Assembly (NCBI GenBank): GCA_900555165.1
Contig: USKE01000112.1
Location: 1-7,291 of the forward strand
DNA from: an uncultured Porphyromonadaceae bacterium
GTDB taxonomy: Bacteria > Bacteroidota > Bacteroidia > Bacteroidales > Muribaculaceae
Length of the DNA: 7,291 nt
Direction: 5' to 3'
The translations under genes and the position numbers were made by a program. Positions 1 through 4,545 of the stretch are shown one piece after another; the first letter of the stretch is position 1; every line of letters starts with the position of its first letter. The notes beneath the pieces are model-generated. The model did not search any database. It was given only the letters and a program-made list of their open reading frames with translations, and was not told the DNA's origin.

Positions 1-1
1 C

Positions 2-217
2 GTCCAGACCAACGGCTGGGGGGTCCCCCCCGAGCCCCTGCCGCGCCTGTTCGAGCGGTTCTATCGCGTCGACAAAGGGCGCTCGCGCCAGATGGGTGGC
101 ACCGGTCTGGGGCTGGCCATCGTGAAGAACGCCGTCATCTGGCACCGTGGCACCGTGGCAGTCGAGAACCGTGTGGGTGGCGGCCTGGCCGTGACCGTGA
201 GCCTGCCGCTGGCCTGA
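2..217 (+). CDS. Sensor histidine kinase, C-terminal end of ATPase domain (5' truncated, PhoR-like)
   Basis: Only the last 71 codons are present, reading in from the left edge and stopping at TGA 215-217. The visible part is the end of a HATPase_c (GHKL) domain, the ATP-binding core that phosphorylates the kinase's histidine. Its motifs in order are a G1-like box (T-N-G-W-G-V, codons 3-8), the F-box [14 protein letters not shown] (codons 16-29) and the G2 lid [12 protein letters not shown] (codons 32-43), then the closing strands ending VSLPLA. The F-box and lid wording closely resembles PhoR-type membrane kinases of Bacteroidota, and a phosphate permease follows on the same strand, so a role in phosphate sensing is likely but inferred. 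Oddity: the usual aspartate of the G1 box (D-x-G-x-G) reads as threonine (codon 8-10), close to the sequence edge. Membrane, sensor and histidine domains lie outside the window. Confidence 0.9.
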   Translation, partial: VQTNGWGVPPEPLPRLFERFYRVDKGRSRQMGGTGLGLAIVKNAVIWHRGTVAVENRVGGGLAVTVSLPLA

Positions 218-222
218 CAGCA

Positions 223-396
223 ATGGGAGTGATGGGAGCTGTGGGAATAATGGGCATCATGGGAGTTATGGGAGTTATGGGCGCCGGTGCCAGCTGCATA
301 CCCACCACCAAACTAAGCTCCCGGCCACCCCATTATCCCCATTATCCCCATTATCCCCATAACTCCCATAACTCCCATTACTCCCATAATTTCCCA
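223..396. repeat. Facing arrays of 9-nt tandem repeats forming a long imperfect hairpin
   Basis: The left arm (223-285) holds seven tandem 9-nt units of the type ATGGGAGTT. The right arm (329-391) holds seven units in the opposite sense, of the types CCCATTATC and CCCATAACT. The two arms share a perfect 23-bp inverted repeat (259-281 with 356-378), and imperfect pairing continues outward to about 246/392. The loop of about 74 nt contains the GC-rich segment near 282-327. The element sits between the kinase stop and the permease promoter, so if transcribed it would form a large stem in the intercistronic RNA. The 9-nt period makes both strands look open, encoding repeated Met-Gly-Val and Pro-His-Tyr, but this reflects the repeat rather than a gene. 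A function as terminator, attenuator or mobile repeat is not decided by the sequence. Confidence 0.85.
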
Positions 397-425
397 GCCC
401 CCTCATTTAAGCTTTTGTTAAAAGT

Positions 426-462
426 TTTGCAACATTTATGAAACAAGCATAGGGTTACTTTG
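426..462 (+). promoter_or_regulatory. Candidate promoter for the phosphate permease
   Basis: TTACTTTG at 455-462 matches the Bacteroidota -7 consensus TAnnTTTG at all but one defined position. A TTTG at 426-429 could serve as the -33 element, but the 25-nt gap is longer than the usual 19-21. Transcription would start near 467-471, leaving a leader of about 25 nt before ATG 494. The -7 also lies in a small dyad, TTAC-TTT-GTAA (455-465). No certain Pho-box is visible. Confidence 0.4.
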
Positions 463-493
463 TAATAACAAATAAACATACCCTGTTTCATAT

Positions 494-2779
494 ATGGAAA
501 TACTGTTTCTATGTGTTGTGATATTCCTCTTTCTGCTGGCAGTATTTGACCTGTCGGTGGGGGTGAGCAACGATGCCGTGAACTTTCTTAACTCGGCCAT
601 CGGCTCAAAGGCCGCCTCTTTCAAACGCATACTCGCCGTGGCCTCGATAGGCGTGTTCATCGGCGCCGCCATGAGCAACGGCATGATGGACATCGCACGG
701 CACGGCATATTCCGGCCAGAGCAGTTCTCGTTCTACGACCTGATCTGCATCTTCATGGCCGTGATGGTGACCGACATCATACTGCTCGATGTGTTCAACA
801 CGCTCGGCATGCCCACGTCGACAACCGTGTCGATGGTTTTCGAACTGTTAGGTGCCACTTTCGTGGTCTCGCTTATCAAAATGGCCTCTGACACCACGGG
901 CCTCGGATTCAACGACCTGCTGAACACCGAGAAAGCACTGTCGGTGATTCTCGGCATATTCCTGTCGGTAATCATAGCCTTCTTCTTCGGCACCGTGGTG
1001 CAGTTCCTTACACGTATGATCTTCTCGTTCGACTACCGCAGCAAACTGAAATGGAAGATCGGCATCTACGGCGGCATCTGCGCCACGGCCATCGTATATT
1101 TTCTGCTGATCAAGGGCACTAAAGACCTCACGTTCATGACCCCTGAGGTCAAGGCCTGGATTGCCGCTCATACCGCGCTCATAATCACGGGGTGCTTTGT
1201 CGGTTTCACACTGCTGATGCAGCTGCTGCACGCGCTGGGCGTGAACGTGCTGAAAGTGGTGGTGCTGATGGGCACATTCGCCCTGGCCATGGCTTTTGCC
1301 GGCAACGACCTGGTGAACTTCATCGGCGTGCCGCTGTCGGGACTGGCCTCGTTCCAGGATTACGCCGCTAACGGCGGGGGCGACGCACACGGTTTCCTGA
1401 TGGGTTCGCTCAACGGGCCGGCCAATACTCCGGTGTGGTTCCTCATCGGCGCCGGCCTGATAATGGTGGGGTCGCTTGCCACATCAAAAAAGGCGCGGAA
1501 GGTGGCGCAGACCGAAATCGGCCTGGGCAGTCAGAGCGACGGCGACGAGATGTTCGGCTCGTCGCGCGTGGCCCGGCGCCTGGTGCGGTGGACCATCTCG
1601 GCACTGTCGTGGGTACGCCGCGTCACACCGCCGCGTGTGCGCCGCTGGTTCAACCGCCGGTTCGACATGTCGCAGATGACAGTCGAGAACGGTGCGGCCT
1701 TCGACCTTGTCAGGGGTTCGGTGAACCTGGTGCTTGCCGGCGCGCTCATCGCCGTGGGCACCTCGCTCAAGCTCCCGCTTTCCACCACCTTCGTCACCTT
1801 CATGGTTGCCATGGGTACTTCGCTGGCCGACCGCGCGTGGGGCCGCGAGAGCGCCGTCTTCCGCATCACCGGCGTGATTTCGGTAATCGGGGGCTGGTTC
1901 ATCACCGCCGGCGTGGCTTTCGCCGGAGCCGGAGCGATAGTGCTGCTGATGCACCTGGGTGGTCAGTGGGTGATGTTCGCCCTGGCCGCCGTGACCATAG
2001 TGCTGATAATACGCAGTCACCGGCGTTTCAACCGCAAGGACGCAGAGACCCAGGGCGACACCCTCTTCCAGACCATCCTTGAGACCAAAGACCCGGCCGA
2101 CGTATGGCCTCTGTTCCTGATGTACCTCACCGGATCCCAGGAGAAGTTCCTGGCCTCGGCCGCCGACAGCTACTCGAAAATGACCCGCGCTTTCGTGGCC
2201 GAGGATCTGCGCACGCTCGACAAGACATCGCGCACGCTCACCAACTGGAAACGCGACCTCAAGAACGCGCGCCGCAAAGAGACACTGTGCCTGCGCCGTC
2301 TGCCCCGCGAGACCGCCATCGAGAAAAGCACCTGGTTCTACCTGGGCAACAACTGCTGCATGTCGGTGCTATACAACCTGAGGCGAATCAACGAGATATG
2401 CAAAGAGCATGTCGAGAACAACTTCCTGCCGCTGCCCCCGCGCTATGTCGATGACTTCGAGGTGATAAGCGGCCGCGTCGACACACTCTTCGCCGACATC
2501 CTCGCCCTGGCCGACGCGCCCTCGACCGAGACCGTGAACCTGCTGCGCCGCCATTGCGACGAAATCAAAGACGTCATCTCAGACACCACCCACAGCCTGC
2601 ACGACCATCTGCGCGAAGGTGACCCCGCGGCCATGTCGGTGCTATACGTCTACCTTAACATGCTCCAGGAGACCCAGGAGATGGTATCGTCACTGCGCAA
2701 ATACCTGCGCTCGTTCGCCAAGATGCGCGACATCGGCTACTCGGGACGCCCCGACCGCGTCACTGCCGCCACCGTCTGA
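494..2779 (+). CDS. pit: PiT-family inorganic phosphate transporter with C-terminal PhoU-like domain
   Basis: This 761-residue inner-membrane protein should carry inorganic phosphate (or metal-phosphate) into the cell using an ion gradient, as PHO4/PiT permeases do. Two inverted PiT halves are visible: GVSNDAVNFLNSAIG (residues 23-37) is paired with FAGNDLVNFIGVPL (268-281), each with the conserved Asn-Asp, and MPTSTT (106-111) is paired with LPLSTT (427-432). Hydrophobic segments lie near 4-22, 42-62, 80-103, 112-131, 149-172, 190-207, 222-248, 252-270, 314-330, 405-424, 455-487 and 491-508. A basic, Arg-rich cytoplasmic loop (about 331-400) separates the halves. Residues about 520-745 are soluble, helical and charged and resemble PhoU/DUF47 accessory proteins, which elsewhere are usually separate genes. 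The ATG at 494 places the first membrane helix at the extreme N-terminus, as usual for the family; no Shine-Dalgarno is present. It follows the kinase gene after a repeat-filled gap and has its own candidate promoter, so co-transcription is uncertain. The PiT call is firm; the PhoU-like assignment is from overall character. Confidence 0.93.
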   Translation: MEILFLCVVIFLFLLAVFDLSVGVSNDAVNFLNSAIGSKAASFKRILAVASIGVFIGAAMSNGMMDIARHGIFRPEQFSFYDLICIFMAVMVTDIILLDVFNTLGMPTSTTVSMVFELLGATFVVSLIKMASDTTGLGFNDLLNTEKALSVILGIFLSVIIAFFFGTVVQFLTRMIFSFDYRSKLKWKIGIYGGICATAIVYFLLIKGTKDLTFMTPEVKAWIAAHTALIITGCFVGFTLLMQLLHALGVNVLKVVVLMGTFALAMAFAGNDLVNFIGVPLSGLASFQDYAANGGGDAHGFLMGSLNGPANTPVWFLIGAGLIMVGSLATSKKARKVAQTEIGLGSQSDGDEMFGSSRVARRLVRWTISALSWVRRVTPPRVRRWFNRRFDMSQMTVENGAAFDLVRGSVNLVLAGALIAVGTSLKLPLSTTFVTFMVAMGTSLADRAWGRESAVFRITGVISVIGGWFITAGVAFAGAGAIVLLMHLGGQWVMFALAAVTIVLIIRSHRRFNRKDAETQGDTLFQTILETKDPADVWPLFLMYLTGSQEKFLASAADSYSKMTRAFVAEDLRTLDKTSRTLTNWKRDLKNARRKETLCLRRLPRETAIEKSTWFYLGNNCCMSVLYNLRRINEICKEHVENNFLPLPPRYVDDFEVISGRVDTLFADILALADAPSTETVNLLRRHCDEIKDVISDTTHSLHDHLREGDPAAMSVLYVYLNMLQETQEMVSSLRKYLRSFAKMRDIGYSGRPDRVTAATV

Positions 2780-2798
2780 CCCCATATGATACCGGCAA

Positions 2799-2824
2799 GC
2801 CCCGGGTGGCGCTACACCCGGGGC
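2799..2824 (+). terminator. Strong GC hairpin 20 nt after the permease stop
   Basis: GCCCCGGGTG (2799-2808) pairs perfectly with CACCCGGGGC (2815-2824) around a 6-nt loop. It stands where a terminator for the permease is expected. No U-tract follows on either strand, so it may stabilise the mRNA 3' end rather than act as a classical intrinsic terminator. Confidence 0.6.
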
Positions 2825-2877
2825 ATGCAAAGGTTCCTAATATAATGTGGCTTACGTTCTACATCATTTCCACAATG

Positions 2878-2908
2878 CAAAGTTACAACAGCCCCGGCGC
2901 CCGGTCAA
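2878..2908 (-). promoter_or_regulatory. Candidate minus-strand promoter facing the permease 3' end
   Basis: On the minus strand TAACTTTG (2885 to 2878) is a perfect TAnnTTTG -7 element, followed by the C often seen after it. A TTG at 2908-2906 lies 20 nt upstream, the right distance for a -33 element. A transcript would begin near 2871 and run towards the GC hairpin at 2799-2824 and then antisense to the permease gene. No start codon with a useful reading frame follows at once, so the product, if any, would be RNA. Confidence 0.4.
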
Positions 2909-3007
2909 TACCCAAAACTGGGTAAAAACAGGGGTGAAACCGACATACTGACGGCATCAGCGGGCAATTGCCGCAACAAACGACAGACAATATACCCGAA
3001 TAAAATC

Positions 3008-3049
3008 AGAAAGCGCTGTGACCCCTCCCGGGCAATCACAGCGCCTTCT
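3008..3049 (-). terminator. Intrinsic terminator-like hairpin, best oriented for minus-strand transcripts
   Basis: AGAA-a-GCGCTGTGA (3008-3021) pairs with TCACAGCGC-c-TTCT (3036-3049): 13 pairs with a single A-C mismatch and a 14-nt loop. Reading on the minus strand the stem is followed directly by GATTTTATT, a U-rich tail, so it fits as terminator for transcripts coming from the Crp/Fnr gene or from a small RNA. On the plus strand a run of eight T (3066-3073) comes 17 nt after the stem, too far for a standard terminator but possibly helping. Confidence 0.65.
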
Positions 3050-3320
3050 ATCTTCATATCACTACTTTTTTTTATCACATTCTGGCTATGGCCGGCGTCA
3101 CAGACAACCGATTGTCACAAAATTATGCAACATCCCCGGCTCATCAGTTAATCCATATTAAGAAATGCCCTGAGCGGCGCCATTCCGGCAACAACGGTTC
3201 GGCGCCCATGCCCCGTCAGATAAGGAATCACAGTGTGGGGCTGGTTTTTTCATGTTATCAAGGTTTTCGGCAGGATGTTCAACCTGAAGATTCAAAAGAA
3301 TCGGTATCGGGTACAAAATT

Positions 3321-3353
3321 AATACCCTTCCCGTGGAACGCGAAGGGCGTATT
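3321..3353. repeat. Interrupted hairpin downstream of the Crp/Fnr gene, possible dispersed Bacteroidales element
   Basis: The plus strand folds as AATAC-CCTTC-c-CGT-GGA-ACG-c-GAAGG-gc-GTATT: three short perfect helices (13 pairs in all), one C-C mismatch and a 2-nt bulge. On the minus strand, about 75 nt after the regulator's stop, the stem is followed by AATTTTGT, so it could end that transcript. I recall similar sequence in many Bacteroidales intergenic regions (its minus-strand translation includes TKYALRVPREGY), but that is memory, not a search. Confidence 0.5.
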
Positions 3354-3426
3354 TCGTCAAAAAAGGGGTGTGATTCTTTCACCGGGCGCGGGAACGGACG
3401 GTTTTCAGCCGCGCGGTGTGGCGGCA

Positions 3427-4137
3427 TCAGCCCAGATCGCCGAGCAGGACCTCGCGCTTGATCTTGCTGAGGTGCTGTTCGGTTATGCCGAGATAAGAGG
3501 CGATAATCTTCGATGGCACCAGCCTGAAAATCTCTTTCCAGCGGGTGTACAACCCGCTCCTGACAAGCGCGCGGTGTATGTTGTCGCCGTCGGTGACATC
3601 GTCGGGCGCCTCTATGATGTCAGCGTTGCCCGACATGTAGCGCGTCAGCTGGATTAGGCGCGTCTTGGCGTCGCCGCTGAGCAGGCGGTGACGGCTTTCG
3701 TTGTAATAGAGCTGGTTCTGATGCATGCTCATGATCCACAGCGAGAACTCGTGCGAGCGCTCAAGCATCTCGTCGAAATACTGCCGCGGTATCCTGAGCA
3801 ATGTCGTGGGGCAGCATGCCTCGAAACGGTAATACGACGGCTCATGCCCGTAATAGCAGTGGAACGACATCAGCACCGTGCCGGGGAGGGCGAAACCGGC
3901 GGTCTTCTCGGTGTTCTTGTCGAGGTAAGTGCCGCGTATCAGCCCGGTCTTGACGATGTAGATGTTCGGGTCGAACACACCGGCATCGATCATCGGCTCG
4001 TAGGTATCGAGCGCGATGAGCGTCCCCCCGGCCAGAAACTCTTCCATAGTCTCGGGCCGCAGACGATAAGTTGCCTCAAGCGCCAGCAAGCGGCTGAGGT
4101 GGCTCAAATCCTGTGTTTCGTTGTGCTTCGCAGGCAT
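3427..4137 (-). CDS. Crp/Fnr-family transcriptional regulator
   Basis: This 236-residue cytoplasmic DNA-binding regulator has the expected length. Residues about 25-145 form the cNMP-binding-like beta-roll (…NIYIVKTGLIRGTYL… around 58-72, …GFALPGTVLMSFHCYYG… around 81-97), followed by the long dimerisation helix (about 120-150). A C-terminal winged helix carries the HTH PSKIIASYLGITEQHLSKIKR (208-228), whose wording is typical of Bacteroidota Crp/Fnr proteins. The RSA-type phosphate-binding cassette of true cAMP receptors is not seen, and there is no Fnr-type N-terminal cysteine cluster, so neither cAMP nor an Fe-S signal is supported. A polar stretch at about 171-198 lengthens the link before the HTH. 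The ATG at 4137 gives an N-terminus fitting the family; the next Met (residue 31) would cut into the domain. The gene converges on the permease and diverges from the outer-membrane protein gene. No Shine-Dalgarno is present. Confidence 0.92.
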   Translation of the reverse strand: MPAKHNETQDLSHLSRLLALEATYRLRPETMEEFLAGGTLIALDTYEPMIDAGVFDPNIYIVKTGLIRGTYLDKNTEKTAGFALPGTVLMSFHCYYGHEPSYYRFEACCPTTLLRIPRQYFDEMLERSHEFSLWIMSMHQNQLYYNESRHRLLSGDAKTRLIQLTRYMSGNADIIEAPDDVTDGDNIHRALVRSGLYTRWKEIFRLVPSKIIASYLGITEQHLSKIKREVLLGDLG

Positions 4138-4140
4138 GAC

Positions 4141-4158
4141 ATTGCAAAGATATGCAAT
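4141..4158 (-). promoter_or_regulatory. -7 element within a 6-6-6 dyad at the Crp/Fnr start: probable promoter plus operator
   Basis: ATTGCA (4141-4146) and TGCAAT (4153-4158) are a perfect inverted repeat with a 6-nt spacer, the half-site geometry used by CRP-type dimers. On the minus strand the same bases contain TATCTTTG (4152 to 4145), a perfect TAnnTTTG -7 element, only 7 nt from the ATG at 4137. A protein bound here would block RNA polymerase, so negative autoregulation is the simplest reading. No good -33 TTG is visible at 19-21 nt upstream. The leader would be extremely short or absent. Confidence 0.55.
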
Positions 4159-4213
4159 TTTACGCTTTCCACAGCGCCCTCGCGACTTTTTATAATCGTT
4201 TTATCACATCTTT

Positions 4214-4227
4214 CGGAAAAATTTCCG
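4214..4227. promoter_or_regulatory. Palindromic dyad in the divergent control region
   Basis: CGGAAA-AA-TTTCCG is a 14-bp near-continuous palindrome, too tight for an RNA loop at full length but suitable as a dimeric protein site. It lies about 60-75 bp upstream of the Crp/Fnr -7 and about 70-85 bp upstream of the first plus-strand -7 candidate, so it could serve either gene. Confidence 0.3.
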
Positions 4228-4281
4228 GCATCGTTGGGCGCCAGAATCGGCCGAACCGTTGAATCTTAACAATTATTAACA

Positions 4282-4306
4282 GGGGGGGGTAAAAACTATA
4301 CATTTG
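4282..4306 (+). promoter_or_regulatory. G8 tract followed by -7 element TACATTTG
   Basis: Eight consecutive G (4282-4289) stand 9 nt before TACATTTG (4299-4306), a perfect TAnnTTTG. A TTAAC direct repeat (4266-4270, 4276-4280, 10-nt period) lies just upstream where a -33 region would be, but no TTG is present at the right spacing. It is a candidate promoter for the outer-membrane protein gene, with a leader of roughly 230 nt. Confidence 0.35.
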
Positions 4307-4340
4307 TTGATACCGGCTCGGCAAATAATATGTAATTTTG
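4307..4340 (+). promoter_or_regulatory. Second candidate promoter for the outer-membrane protein gene
   Basis: TAATTTTG (4333-4340) is a perfect -7 match and TTG (4307-4309) lies 23 nt upstream, slightly longer than the usual 19-21. Transcription would start near 4346 and the leader of about 200 nt would include the REP-type hairpin pair at 4404-4480. Confidence 0.4.
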
Positions 4341-4403
4341 TCGGCAACAAATTGTATGGTGCCGCGTCTTTATGGTAACGAGGGCGTGTCAAAATTCCTC
4401 GAA

Positions 4404-4480
4404 TTGTAGGGACATGCCTTTGGCATGTTAGATTATCCCATTGTTAACCAGCCAAACATCGCAAAGCGATGTCCCTACAA
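4404..4480. repeat. BIME-like pair of REP hairpins in inverted orientation
   Basis: The ends are a perfect 12-bp inverted repeat, TTGTAGGGACAT (4404-4415) and ATGTCCCTACAA (4469-4480). Each end carries its own 7-bp hairpin with a 3-nt loop: ACATGCC-TTT-GGCATGT (4412-4428) and ACATCGC-AAA-GCGATGT (4456-4472). A shared GTAGGGACAT head followed by stems that differ by compensating changes (GCC/GGC against CGC/GCG) is the hallmark of REP elements, which are moved by RAYT (REP-associated tyrosine, Y1) transposases encoded elsewhere in the genome. The spacer 4429-4455 is AT-rich. The element lies 65 bp before the start of the outer-membrane protein gene. Confidence 0.75.
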
Positions 4481-4545
4481 ATCAGACGAGAACCGGATTC
4501 TGCAACACCCTCCCAGCATCATCAACGACGCCAACACACAAAGCT

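Larger units (their letters stand above)
2825..3426. other. Long convergent intergenic region, no convincing gene
   Basis: About 600 bases separate the ends of two converging genes. Open frames here have unnatural composition and no recognisable domain. Structures seen, besides those listed separately: TACCCA-AAAC-TGGGTA hairpin (2909-2924), the palindrome GGCAATTGCC (2963-2972), GACAA-CCGA-TTGTC (3103-3116), two GGCGCC blocks (3176-3181 and 3201-3206) that can pair with each other, and GATTC-AAAA-GAATC (3289-3302). On the minus strand, TAATTTTG occurs at 3125-3118 and 3321-3314, matching the -7 consensus but without a well-spaced -33. The density of hairpins suggests regulatory RNA or dispersed repeats rather than protein coding. 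Confidence 0.6.

Noticed and set aside
223..441. 72-codon frame through the 9-nt repeats (Met-Gly-Val and Pro-His-Tyr repeats)
   Set aside because: The frame stays open only because the repeat unit is 9 nt; there is no domain, promoter or natural composition, and the DNA-level inverted repeat explains it.
412..441. Possible Pho-box before the permease (repeated TTTTG at 413-417 and 425-429)
   Set aside because: The repeats are 12 nt apart rather than the 11 nt of Pho-boxes and do not match the CTGTCA half-site.
848..1390. 180-codon minus-strand frame inside the permease
   Set aside because: It is a GC-rich shadow with His/Gln/Glu-heavy composition; the plus-strand PiT motifs lie in the same bases.
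3158..3427. 89-codon minus-strand frame whose ATG overlaps the Crp/Fnr stop as TGATG
   Set aside because: The overlap looks like translational coupling, but the protein is a Pro/Arg/Cys-rich jumble with no domain, and it runs across hairpins typical of non-coding DNA.
3088..3657. 189-codon plus-strand frame
   Set aside because: Its 3' part is antisense to the well-supported Crp/Fnr gene and the rest lies in hairpin-rich intergenic DNA.
4441..4545. 35-codon N-terminal extension of the outer-membrane protein
   Set aside because: It would start inside the REP element and bury a clear signal peptide that begins at ATG 4546.
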